In this document: positions 54,516 through 62,869 of the stretch, piece after piece
How the letters are laid out: each line of letters starts with the position of its first letter
How positions within the stretch are numbered: position 1 is the first letter of the stretch
From: Marseilla massiliensis
GTDB lineage: Bacteria; Bacteroidota; Bacteroidia; Bacteroidales; Bacteroidaceae
Length of the DNA: 64,000 bases
Reading direction: 5' to 3'
Assembly: GCF_016899955.1 (NCBI RefSeq)
Contig: NZ_JACJJL010000018.1
Span: 23,544 to 87,543, forward strand
The notes under the pieces: model-generated
What the model was told of the DNA's origin: nothing
The model's database searches: none
The model's input: only the letters and a program-made list of their open reading frames with translations
Translations under genes and position numbers: made by a program

Positions 54516-56591
54516 TCAGTTCTTGCGCAGCACCACTGCAGAGCGGGCCGGTATATACAGCTTCAGCCACTCTTTGTGGTCCTGGACATACAAGGGGTCG
54601 AAATTCGTAACGTGGGTCATGGTGTCATCAGCCAGCCCGTTGCCTCCGTAGAGTTTTGAGTCTGTGTTCAGAACCACGTCATAAGCGCCTGTCGGCACAA
54701 GGAACCCATAATCCGTAAACGACCGTGTGGGACTGAAGTTGAATACAAACACAAGGTCGCCGCGGCTGAATGCGAGCACTTGGTCGCCGTCGTTGTGCCA
54801 CACTTCCTGCAAGGGCAGCGACTGGAAGTTCTTTACGCTCTTTATAACCTTGAGCATATCCTTGTCGAAATCGCCCAGGTAGTGATAGTCCAACTCCTTG
54901 TTGTCAACAAGATTCCATTGCCGGCGGGCATACTTATAGCTCCAACCGTTGCCTTCGCGCGGGAAGTCTATCCATTCGGGATGCCCAAACTCGTTGCCCA
55001 TAAAATTGAGGTAGCCTCCATTGATGGCCGCTGCCGTCACCAAGCGTATCATCTTGTGCAATGCAATACCCCGGTGGACGGTCTCGTTTTCGTCGCCTAT
55101 CTTGAAATGCCAATACATGTCTGCGTCTATCAACCGGAATATTATGGTCTTGTCTCCTACCAAAGCCTGGTCGTGGCTTTCGCAATAGCTGATGGTCTTT
55201 TCGTCCGGACGACGGTTCTTTACCTCCCAGAATATGGAGCTGGGCTTCCAGTCTTCGTCTTTCTTCTCCTTGATTATCTTTATCCAGAAGTCTGGTATGT
55301 TCATCGCCATCCTATAGTCAAAGCCATAGCCTCCGTCTTCGAACTTGGCCGCAAGGCCCGGCATTCCGCTCACTTCTTCTGCTATTGTGATGGCGTTGGG
55401 GTTGACCTCATGTATCAGCTTGTTTGCCAAAGTCAGGTAGCAGATGGCGTTGTCGTCTTCATGGCCATTGAAGTAGTCGCCATAATTGCAGAAAGCCTCG
55501 CCAAGGCCGTGGCTATAATACAGCATCGAAGTGACCCCGTCGAACCTGAAACCATCGAAATGGAACTCTTCAAGCCAATATCTGCAGTTTGAGAGAAGGA
55601 AGTGCAGCACCTCGTCCTTGCCGTAGTCAAAGCACAAGCTGTCCCATGCCGGATGTTCGTGACGATCGCCCGGATAGAAGAACTGGTTGGGGTCGCCGGC
55701 CAGGTTGCCCAGCCCTTCAACCTCGTTTTTCACGGCATGCGAATGAACGATGTCCATGATGACGGCAATGCCGTTGCGATGTGCGGTGTCAATTAGTTCC
55801 TTAAGTTCATCGGGGGTGCCAAACCTGCTTGAAGGAGCGAAGAAAGAGCTGACATGATATCCGAATGAACCATAGTAAGGATGCTCCTGTATGGCCATTA
55901 TCTGGATGCAGTTATAACCGTCGGCGATGACGCGCGGGAGCACATTGTCTTGGAACTCACGGTATGAACCAACCTTCTCGGCGTCCTGCGACATGCCTAC
56001 GTGGCACTCATAAATAAGCAAAGGAGACTTGTCGGCCTTGAATTTCTTCTTCTTAAACACATATGGTTTCTCCGGGTTCCACACCTGGGCTGAGAATATT
56101 TTAGTATTGTCGTCCTGCACAACGCGCTGGCACCATGCAGGTATGCGCTCACCCTCGCCCCCGGGCCACTTCACCTTCATCTTGTAAAGGTCGCCGTGCT
56201 TAAGGGCTTTTTCGCTAAGTCGCAATTCCCAGTTGCCGGTTCCCTCTATGCGCTTAAGCTTATAACGAGGTGTTTCTTTCCAATCGTTGAAATCGCCTAT
56301 GAGGTATATCTCAGTGGCGTTCGGTGCCCACTCACGGAACACCCAGCCCTTGGCCAACTTGTGAAGGCCGAAATAGAGGTGCCCGCTGGCAAAGTCCGCC
56401 AACGCCTTCTTGCCGTTGGCAGTGATCTGCCCCAGTTTCCACAAAGCATGGTCATGCCTGCCCCGTATTGCGTCCTCATACGGTTCAAGCCACGGGTCGT
56501 TCTTAACCAATCCGATATGCTTGTCTGCCGCTTTGGCTGGCTGCTTACCTTCTGCCTTTCTTTTGCGGCCTGTTGCTTTCTTATCAACCAT
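54516..56591 (-). CDS. glgB: 1,4-alpha-glucan (glycogen) branching enzyme
   Basis: A 691-residue GH13 branching enzyme of the eukaryote-like group. After a Lys/Arg-rich head (about residues 1-25) comes a CBM48 (about 60-160, GWVFREWAPNATEIYLIGDF), then the GH13 barrel with MDIVHSHAV, GFRFDGVTSML (nucleophile Asp), TIAEEVSG (acid Glu) and ESHDQALVG. It makes alpha-1,6 branches in glycogen. It is 6 bases behind the YhcH gene, in an operon with it. Confidence 0.95.
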   Translation of the reverse strand: MVDKKATGRKRKAEGKQPAKAADKHIGLVKNDPWLEPYEDAIRGRHDHALWKLGQITANGKKALADFASGHLYFGLHKLAKGWVFREWAPNATEIYLIGDFNDWKETPRYKLKRIEGTGNWELRLSEKALKHGDLYKMKVKWPGGEGERIPAWCQRVVQDDNTKIFSAQVWNPEKPYVFKKKKFKADKSPLLIYECHVGMSQDAEKVGSYREFQDNVLPRVIADGYNCIQIMAIQEHPYYGSFGYHVSSFFAPSSRFGTPDELKELIDTAHRNGIAVIMDIVHSHAVKNEVEGLGNLAGDPNQFFYPGDRHEHPAWDSLCFDYGKDEVLHFLLSNCRYWLEEFHFDGFRFDGVTSMLYYSHGLGEAFCNYGDYFNGHEDDNAICYLTLANKLIHEVNPNAITIAEEVSGMPGLAAKFEDGGYGFDYRMAMNIPDFWIKIIKEKKDEDWKPSSIFWEVKNRRPDEKTISYCESHDQALVGDKTIIFRLIDADMYWHFKIGDENETVHRGIALHKMIRLVTAAAINGGYLNFMGNEFGHPEWIDFPREGNGWSYKYARRQWNLVDNKELDYHYLGDFDKDMLKVIKSVKNFQSLPLQEVWHNDGDQVLAFSRGDLVFVFNFSPTRSFTDYGFLVPTGAYDVVLNTDSKLYGGNGLADDTMTHVTNFDPLYVQDHKEWLKLYIPARSAVVLRKN

Positions 56592-56597
56592 ATTGCG

Positions 56598-57044
56598 TCA
56601 AGCTAAAATTTTAAAAATGGCCTTCTTTATCTCTGCTTCAGCTGAAATACATGGGGCATGTCCGTCTTGGGGGAAGAATATTGCAAACATTCCCGGCTGG
56701 CAAGTCACATAGCTGTCGGCAGCCAAACCGGGCATCTTGGTGATGTCCTTATCTGCGTTGTACTCTGCGTCGGGCAGGTTGCACAACGGAGTATATCCGT
56801 AGGTCTCGGCGCAAGACAGCGGAATCTGTATGTCAATCATCTTCTTGTGTGTCTCAAGCACGGCTTCGTCGGGGGTCTTGCCCTTGGCTGTCGTTATGTT
56901 GACAAAAAGGTCGTCGCCTTTTATTTGATACTTACCTGCTTCGAGTTTGTTTAAGTCATGCGTCTTTACGAACTCAACAACATCTTCAAACAAAGGATTC
57001 AAACCCTTGTAAAATTCCAGATTATCAAGTGTATCTACTACCAT
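56598..57044 (-). CDS. YhcH/YjgK/YiaL family (DUF386) protein
   Basis: A 148-residue small cupin-like protein. The blocks YQIKGDDLFVNI, THKKMIDIQIPLSCAETYGY (metal-site His/Glu/Asp region) and PGMFAIFFPQDGHAPCI (second His cluster) match the DUF386 family, whose members are linked to sugar or sialic acid metabolism and beta-galactosidase subunits. Its place just before glgB (6 bases) suggests carbohydrate metabolism; reaction unknown. Confidence 0.88.
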   Translation of the reverse strand: MVVDTLDNLEFYKGLNPLFEDVVEFVKTHDLNKLEAGKYQIKGDDLFVNITTAKGKTPDEAVLETHKKMIDIQIPLSCAETYGYTPLCNLPDAEYNADKDITKMPGLAADSYVTCQPGMFAIFFPQDGHAPCISAEAEIKKAIFKILA

Positions 57045-57097
57045 AACTGTTAAATATTAAATTAGACTTAAATTCATATATCAATCCATCATCAGGT

Positions 57098-58207
57098 TCA
57101 ATCCAACTTCTTATGGCCGCGTATGTATACTCCTTTGGCCGTGACGTTGCCGTTGCGGTCTTTCTCTACAAAACGCCCGTCGCGCACATCATCAAGATAT
57201 GAGCCCTCAAAGCGGTTGCCGTCTTTGTCTTCTTCTATGGCCGGGCCGTTGCGCTTTCCGTCTTTGAATGTGCCCTTGAACTTCCATCCGTCGGCATACC
57301 TAACTATGCCTTGGCCGTTTATCTTTCCGTCTTTGAACTGTCCTTCAAACACATCGCCAGCCTTTGTGGTCAGCTTCCCTGCCCCGTTGGGCTTGTCGGC
57401 TTTCCATTCGCCGACATACACATTGCCGTTTTTCCAGACAAGAGTGCCTTGCCCCTGCTTGTCTCCCTCGAAAAACTGGCCGGTATATTTATCTCCGTTG
57501 GCATATTTGAATATACCTACGCCGGTGCGCTCGCCCTGAACGTAATCTCCTTCGTAAACGTCACCGTTCTTAAACTTGTATATTCCCTTCCCGTTTTGGA
57601 TGTCGTTTTTCCACTGCCCGGTGTATTCGTCGCCATCGGCATACTTAAATGTGCCGCGGCCAGAGCGCTGGTTGTCAACCCATTGCCCGTCGTATGTAGA
57701 GCCGTCGCCCCAGTCGAAGAAGCCCTTGCCGTTCTTTTTGTCGTTCAACCATTCGCCTTTGTAATAAGCTCCGTTGGCAAATGTATACGTGCCCTTGCCG
57801 TTCCGGTGGTCTTGCTTCCACTCTCCGTCATACTTGTCGCCATTGTAGTAATACATTACGCCATGGCCTTGCTGGTAGTCGCGAAACCAAAGGCCTACAT
57901 ACTTGTTGTTGTTGGCAAAGTAGTATGTGCCTCGCCCGTGCTGCTGGTCCTGAAACCACTGGCCTTCATACTTCTCGCCATCGAAGAATGTATATACGCC
58001 ATAGCCCTGGCGCTTGCCTTTCACATAGGAACCCTCATAGCGGTTGCCATTCTTGTAAGTGGCTTTGCCTTTGCCCTGGGGCTTGCCCCCCACCATCTCG
58101 CCACTATACTCCCCGCCGTCTTTCGTCGTGCAGGTGCCCAATGTTATTTTCTGGGCGCACACAAATGACGGTAGGATAAAGAACAATGATAATATAATAT
58201 GTCTCAA
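57098..58207 (-). CDS. Exported MORN-repeat protein
   Basis: A 369-residue protein made of a signal peptide (MRHIILSLFFILPSFVCA) and 14 back-to-back MORN repeats of 23 residues (pattern YxGxWxxDxxxGxGxxxxxNGxx), ending in a short basic tail. MORN repeats form elongated beta-hairpin rods. No ATG fits: the frame is open to a TTG at 58234, but that codon overlaps the -7 box (TACTTTTG, 58232-58239), so the TTG at 58207 is the likelier start and gives a clean signal peptide. YhcH follows after 53 bases and glgB after that. Confidence 0.8.
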   Translation of the reverse strand: MRHIILSLFFILPSFVCAQKITLGTCTTKDGGEYSGEMVGGKPQGKGKATYKNGNRYEGSYVKGKRQGYGVYTFFDGEKYEGQWFQDQQHGRGTYYFANNNKYVGLWFRDYQQGHGVMYYYNGDKYDGEWKQDHRNGKGTYTFANGAYYKGEWLNDKKNGKGFFDWGDGSTYDGQWVDNQRSGRGTFKYADGDEYTGQWKNDIQNGKGIYKFKNGDVYEGDYVQGERTGVGIFKYANGDKYTGQFFEGDKQGQGTLVWKNGNVYVGEWKADKPNGAGKLTTKAGDVFEGQFKDGKINGQGIVRYADGWKFKGTFKDGKRNGPAIEEDKDGNRFEGSYLDDVRDGRFVEKDRNGNVTAKGVYIRGHKKLD

Positions 58208-58231
58208 AATGTTTCTTCTTAAAATTATTGC

Positions 58232-58263
58232 CAAAAGTAATAAAAAAACCGCACGTGCCCAAA
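58232..58263 (-). promoter_or_regulatory. Promoter of the MORN-YhcH-glgB unit
   Basis: On the minus strand TTTG (58260-58263), a 20-base spacer and TACTTTTG (58232-58239). It decides against the upstream TTG as start of the MORN gene. Confidence 0.65.
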
Positions 58264-58280
58264 AAGATTAGTTTTTTTAA

Positions 58281-58311
58281 CTGATTATCAATCCATTATT
58301 TTATAACTTTG
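58281..58311 (+). promoter_or_regulatory. kdsB promoter
   Basis: CTG at 58281-58283 (TTG expected), a 20-base spacer and TAACTTTG at 58304-58311, about 60 bases before the kdsB ATG and back-to-back with the MORN promoter. Confidence 0.6.
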
Positions 58312-58372
58312 CATTCAGATAATCCAGAAAGAGAGGCTGAGGCCTCTTTCAAGCCAATCAAAACAGATAGTT

Positions 58373-59134
58373 ATGGACATTATTGGTATAATTCCGGCAA
58401 GGTTCGCTTCTACCCGCTTCCCGGGCAAACCACTTGCGCCACTGGGCAGCAAGCCTGTCATACAGCATGTTTACGAGCGTGCGGCAAAGGTGCTCGACGC
58501 TGTATATGTGGCAACAGACGACGAGCGGATTAGCTCCGCGGTAAAGGCATTCGGCGGAAATGTGGTCATGACCTCGGCCAACCATCGCAGCGGAACCGAC
58601 AGGATACGTGAGGCAATGGAAAAGATAGGCTCCGGTTGTGACGTCATCATAAACATACAGGGAGACGAACCCTTTGTCAGTCCGGTGCAAATCAAGGCCC
58701 TTTGCGACTGCTTCGACGATAAGGCCACCCAGATAGCCACCCTCGGCATTGCCTTCAAACATGACATGGTGGCAATATCAAATCCAAACTCACCTAAGAT
58801 AGTGGTAGACAACAACGGCTATGCGATGTATTTCAGCCGGAGCGTGATACCGTTTGTCAGGGGTGCAGAGGCCAATGAATGGGCCGGCCACTACCCTTTC
58901 CTCAAACACATCGGGCTTTACGGCTACCGGCGCAAAGTGTTGGAGGAAATAACATGCCTGCCGCCAAGTTCGCTGGAGATGGCGGAGAACCTGGAGCAGC
59001 TGCGGTGGCTGCAAAACGGATACAGGATAAAGGTGGGCATTACCGACATCGAGACCATTGGCATAGACACACCCGGAGACCTGGAAAAAGCCGAAGCATA
59101 CCTTGCATCACAAACTGCATGCAACCGTGAGTAG
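58373..59134 (+). CDS. kdsB: 3-deoxy-manno-octulosonate cytidylyltransferase
   Basis: A 253-residue CMP-KDO synthetase for lipopolysaccharide core synthesis. It starts with the nucleotide-binding block IIPARFASTRFPGKPLAPLG, then VYVATDDERI, SGTDRIREAM, NIQGDEPF (metal Asp) and HIGLYGYRRKVLEEI. Length is normal. The trmN6 gene starts 2 bases after its stop, so they are one operon. Confidence 0.96.
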   Translation: MDIIGIIPARFASTRFPGKPLAPLGSKPVIQHVYERAAKVLDAVYVATDDERISSAVKAFGGNVVMTSANHRSGTDRIREAMEKIGSGCDVIINIQGDEPFVSPVQIKALCDCFDDKATQIATLGIAFKHDMVAISNPNSPKIVVDNNGYAMYFSRSVIPFVRGAEANEWAGHYPFLKHIGLYGYRRKVLEEITCLPPSSLEMAENLEQLRWLQNGYRIKVGITDIETIGIDTPGDLEKAEAYLASQTACNRE

Positions 59135-59136
59135 CG

Positions 59137-59832
59137 ATGCCTAACGACTATTTCAGATTCAAGAGGTTTACTGTCTGGCAGGATAGATGTGCCATGAAAG
59201 TGGGAACAGACGCCACACTGCTGGGCGCGTGGGCAGGTTTGCCGCCAAACGGAGGTGAGAGGCTTGACGTGCTTGACATAGGCACAGGCACAGGCATAAT
59301 TGCACTTATGCTTGCCCAACGCTGCGCCGACGCATGCGTGACCGGCATAGACATCGACCCGGACGCAGCTGCCCAGGCTGCAGCAAATATGGCTGCGTCG
59401 CCGTTTTCAAGCCGCATGAAGGTGGTTTGCCAACCGATGCAGCAATTCGGCGGCGGAACTTACGATGCAATAACATGCAACCCGCCTTATTTTCAAGGTT
59501 CGCTCGAGTGCCCCGACAGCAAGCGGACACTGAGCAGGCACAACACATCACTGACATACGACGAGTTGGCAAGCCACGTGTTCAGGCTGCTTGCAGGTGA
59601 GGGCGAGTTTTCAATGATTCTACCGGCCGACCACCTCCACCACATGGAGGCTGCAGCCGCCATTGCCGGACTGTTTGAGAAGCGCAGGTGCTATGTCAGG
59701 ACAAAAGAGACAAAGCCGCCAAAGAGGGTTATGCTGGCTTATGCCAAGCGGCCACAGCCGGCAGCGCAATGCGAAGAGTTGACTCTCAACGACCCGAAGC
59801 ACGCAACGCTGATGGCCGACTTCTATATTTAA
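59137..59832 (+). CDS. trmN6: tRNA1(Val) (adenine-N6)-methyltransferase-like
   Basis: A 231-residue SAM-dependent methyltransferase. The SAM loop LDIGTGTGIIALMLAQ, an acidic strand GIDIDPDAAAQA and the N6-adenine signature CNPPYF are all present, in the size and order of TrmN6 (YfiC). It should methylate N6 of A37 in a tRNA. It follows kdsB by 2 bases. Confidence 0.88.
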   Translation: MPNDYFRFKRFTVWQDRCAMKVGTDATLLGAWAGLPPNGGERLDVLDIGTGTGIIALMLAQRCADACVTGIDIDPDAAAQAAANMAASPFSSRMKVVCQPMQQFGGGTYDAITCNPPYFQGSLECPDSKRTLSRHNTSLTYDELASHVFRLLAGEGEFSMILPADHLHHMEAAAAIAGLFEKRRCYVRTKETKPPKRVMLAYAKRPQPAAQCEELTLNDPKHATLMADFYI

Positions 59833-59940
59833 ACTATCCGGCAAACGGGCCGGAAACGCCATGCCCACAGAATATTGCAAATTGAATGTTTCATTACAAA
59901 ATGGCGTTCAATCCCCCACCCGCTGTCACCTCGTCGAGCG

Positions 59941-60028
59941 ATATGGCCGATTTTAGGATGCAGAACGGCATGTTTTGCAACGCGAAACGGCACATATTGC
60001 GGCATGAAACGCCCTATATTGATAATTA
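59941..60028 (+). repeat. 22-base degenerate tandem repeat, cluster E
   Basis: Unit heads at 59963 (GAACGGC), 59985 (AAACGGC) and 60007 (AAACGCC) are exactly 22 bases apart, and the unit before them at 59941 (ATATGGCCGATTTTAGGATG..) also fits. The cluster lies in the 366-base gap between trmN6 and mnmE; the rest of the gap shows no gene. Confidence 0.75.
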
Positions 60029-60198
60029 TCTAAATGTCAATGGGTTATGCAACGATGATTTAACAAGTAAAATAACAATACGAAAAGGCGACAGGGATGA
60101 TGGTTCTCTCTCAAACTCAGCCAGTTACGGGCGCTTCAAGGTGGGGCATAGGGCAACACGGATACAACCTAAAAAGTTAAGACATTATACGCAACAAG

Positions 60199-61623
60199 AT
60201 GACTCCATCCAACATATCAAACACCAACGACACTATATGCGCCGTTGCCACTGCAACAGGCGGTGCCTTGGGCATAATACGCATTTCAGGCAAAGATGCC
60301 ATTACGATAGCCGACAACATATTCACACCTTCGTCAAAACCACACGTATCTCTGGCCCAACGCCATGCGGGGACTGTTACCTATGGACATATATGCGGTT
60401 CTGACGGACAGGTGGTGGACGATGTGCTGGTAAGCATTTTCCGTGCCCCCCACTCTTACACTGGCGAAGACTCTGTCGAGATATCATGCCATGGCTCTTC
60501 TTACATATTGCAGAAAACCATGCAATTGCTCATCGACAACGGATGTCGGGCCGCTGGGCCGGGAGAATACACTCTGCGAGCGTTTCTGAACGGCAAGATG
60601 GACCTGAGCCAGGCTGAGGCTGTGGCCGACCTGATTGCTTCGTCATCTGAGGCCGCGCACAGGGTGGCCATGAACCAAATGAGAGGCGGATTCAGCCGGA
60701 AACTAAAGGAACTGCGCGACCACCTGCTACACCTCACATCGCTCGTTGAACTGGAAATTGACTTCAGCGACCACGAGGAGCTTGAATTTGCCGACAGGGA
60801 TGAACTCAGGCAACTCGCCGAGACTATCGAGCACACCATTGCAAAGCTGGCCAACTCGTTCGGAACCGGAAACACGCTGAAAAACGGAATACCCGTTGCC
60901 ATCATCGGTGAGACTAACGCCGGAAAATCGACGCTGCTAAACGCATTGCTCAACGACGACAAGGCTATCGTTAGCGATGTGCATGGCACTACGCGTGATG
61001 TGATTGAAGACACTGTCTGCATAGAGGGGCTGACTTTCAGATTTATCGATACTGCGGGCATACGCGACACCAATGACAAAATTGAGGCAATGGGCATTGA
61101 GCGCAGTTTCATGGCCATGGACAAGGCGCTGATTGTAATAATGATGTACGACCTGCAAAGGCCGGCAGGCGACTTCAGCCAATTCTACAGCCAGGTGGCA
61201 GGCCGGCTAAGCGGCAAACAGGTAATTTTGGCCGTGAACAAATGTGATATTACAGCAGAAATACCGCCGCTCTTGAACGAGATTGTGCACGATCAAGATA
61301 GTGCCCAATTCCATACGGTCACGATATCTGCAAAACACAACACGAACATCGACACGCTAAAATCTCTTCTTGTCAAACTGGCCGACGTTCCCGATATGTC
61401 TGCCAACGACACCATCGTCACCAACCTCCGACACTATGAAGCCCTCACCAAATCGCTCGAAGCAATCACCAGGGTGATAGAAGGCCTTAACACCAACCTT
61501 CCGGCCGACCTTCTGTCACAAGACCTGCGCGAATGTATCTACCACCTCAACGAAATCCTTGGCGAATTCTCGTCAGAAGAGGTACTAAAAAACATCTTTA
61601 GCCACTTTTGCATCGGCAAGTAA
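60199..61623 (+). CDS. mnmE: tRNA uridine-5-carboxymethylaminomethyl modification GTPase
   Basis: A 474-residue MnmE, which with MnmG modifies U34 of some tRNAs. The N-terminal folate-binding domain (TICAVATATGGALGIIRISG), the helical domain, and the inserted GTPase domain (about 220-375: GETNAGKSTLLNALL, HGTTRD, DTAGIRD, NKCD) are normal, and the protein ends with the invariant IFSHFCIGK with its catalytic Cys. The 3' end of mnmE is a known integration site for islands in other bacteria (SGI1 of Salmonella), and here a recombinase-bearing element begins just behind it. Confidence 0.96.
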   Translation: MTPSNISNTNDTICAVATATGGALGIIRISGKDAITIADNIFTPSSKPHVSLAQRHAGTVTYGHICGSDGQVVDDVLVSIFRAPHSYTGEDSVEISCHGSSYILQKTMQLLIDNGCRAAGPGEYTLRAFLNGKMDLSQAEAVADLIASSSEAAHRVAMNQMRGGFSRKLKELRDHLLHLTSLVELEIDFSDHEELEFADRDELRQLAETIEHTIAKLANSFGTGNTLKNGIPVAIIGETNAGKSTLLNALLNDDKAIVSDVHGTTRDVIEDTVCIEGLTFRFIDTAGIRDTNDKIEAMGIERSFMAMDKALIVIMMYDLQRPAGDFSQFYSQVAGRLSGKQVILAVNKCDITAEIPPLLNEIVHDQDSAQFHTVTISAKHNTNIDTLKSLLVKLADVPDMSANDTIVTNLRHYEALTKSLEAITRVIEGLNTNLPADLLSQDLRECIYHLNEILGEFSSEEVLKNIFSHFCIGK

Positions 61624-61668
61624 ACATTTGATTATCAAATAGTTAAATTGATTATAATCGATTAATAT

Positions 61669-61693
61669 GGCGCTCTTTACGGGCGCCTTTTTT
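61669..61693 (+). terminator. Terminator behind mnmE
   Basis: GGCGC (61669-61673) and GCGCC (61683-61687) form a stem followed by TTTTTT, 46 bases after the mnmE stop. Confidence 0.75.
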
Positions 61694-61729
61694 GTTGCTC
61701 AAGTATCGTTGATAATCGTTGCTAAGCCT

Positions 61730-61870
61730 TTTTACGCCATTTTTTGTACCTCCTGTGTACCTCACCACGAAATCTGAGGATTTTCGTTGGTAAGGTCGTG
61801 GAGAACTTTTACGCCATTTTACGGGATTTTACGGAGTTATACAAAATATTGGAGAAATAAGGAGAAATAA
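61730..61870 (+). repeat. Phased TTTTACG repeats and other short repeats before the HTH gene
   Basis: TTTTACGCCATTTT occurs twice (61730-61743 and 61807-61820). TTTTACG starts at 61807, 61817 and 61827, a 10-base phase. GTACCTC occurs twice, 11 bases apart (61746 and 61757). GGAGAAATAA is tandemly duplicated at 61851-61870, one base before the ATG. These look like recombinase arm-type or regulator binding sites, with the GGAG copies possibly also serving as ribosome-binding sites. Confidence 0.6.
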
Positions 61871-61871
61871 C

Positions 61872-62777
61872 ATGAGTAGCAACATTGAAATCAGACGAAT
61901 CTGTGCGTGGTGCAAGCAAGAATTCATTGCGCATAAAACAACTACAACCTGTTGTTCGCACAGATGTGCAAACCTTCTGTATAAACAGAAGAAACGTGAG
62001 GCTTCTATTAAGGCTAACAACCAAGTTGTCGAAAAAGTCATCAAGGAGAAGCCGATTGCAAAAATCAGAGACAAACCTATTCTTACTATTACAGAAGCTG
62101 CCACATACATTGGAGTAACCCGACCTACTCTTTATGGCTATCTGAAAAGAGGTGAGCTAAAAGCCACCCGACTTGGATATAAATTTCTATTGAAAAAAGA
62201 AGATATTGATAACTTATTCAATAAATCTATAGAATTTAAGATTCCAGTCAGAGACAAACCTTCCATTAATGATTTCTACACTACCGCTGAAGTCAAGGAA
62301 AAGTATGGAGTAAAGGATTCCTGGATATTTCATATCGCTAAGGAATATAATATTCCACGAACCTTTCACCGTGGTAAAACCTATTGGAGCAAAAAGCATA
62401 TTGATGACTACTTTGCAAAGAAAGCTCCCGATCCTGAAATCAAGGAATGGTACAGCACGCAAGACATACAGGAGAAGTTCGGTATGACACTGACGGCCAT
62501 CTATTCTTTTGTTTCAAAGAATGCCATTCCCAAGAAGAAGGTCGGCATCATGGTGTACTACTCCAAAAAGCATGTGGACATTGCCAAAGGTCTCATTGCC
62601 CCAGAAGAGCCCAAATACTACACCATTGCCGAAGCGATGGAGCGATTCAATCTGACACGAGATCAACTCTACCATTATGTGAAATACCATAATATTCCCC
62701 GTATCAAGGTCGGTAAATATACCAAGATCCTGCGGGCAGAGCTGGACAAGTTCTTTGAGCCTCCAAAGATAGAATGA
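61872..62777 (+). CDS. Zinc-finger plus four-HTH DNA-binding protein of the element
   Basis: A 301-residue protein with an N-terminal Cys4-type zinc finger (Cys11, Cys14, Cys27 or Cys28, Cys32) and four excisionase/MerR-like HTH modules at about 70-118, 133-182, 192-240 and 248-296, each starting with a TxxEAxxxxGVTxxxLYxYxKxxxIP-like pattern. Proteins of this type next to Bacteroidales integrases are usually just called HTH proteins; a role as directionality factor or regulator of the recombinase is likely but inferred. It is 92 bases ahead of the recombinase. Confidence 0.8.
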   Translation: MSSNIEIRRICAWCKQEFIAHKTTTTCCSHRCANLLYKQKKREASIKANNQVVEKVIKEKPIAKIRDKPILTITEAATYIGVTRPTLYGYLKRGELKATRLGYKFLLKKEDIDNLFNKSIEFKIPVRDKPSINDFYTTAEVKEKYGVKDSWIFHIAKEYNIPRTFHRGKTYWSKKHIDDYFAKKAPDPEIKEWYSTQDIQEKFGMTLTAIYSFVSKNAIPKKKVGIMVYYSKKHVDIAKGLIAPEEPKYYTIAEAMERFNLTRDQLYHYVKYHNIPRIKVGKYTKILRAELDKFFEPPKIE

Positions 62778-62869
62778 GTCGAAAGTTATTTTCCGGTGAT
62801 AAATACCACCATTAGAACACCTATTTTATTTGCAACAAAAACAAGTATTAATCAAAAAACAATATAGCT

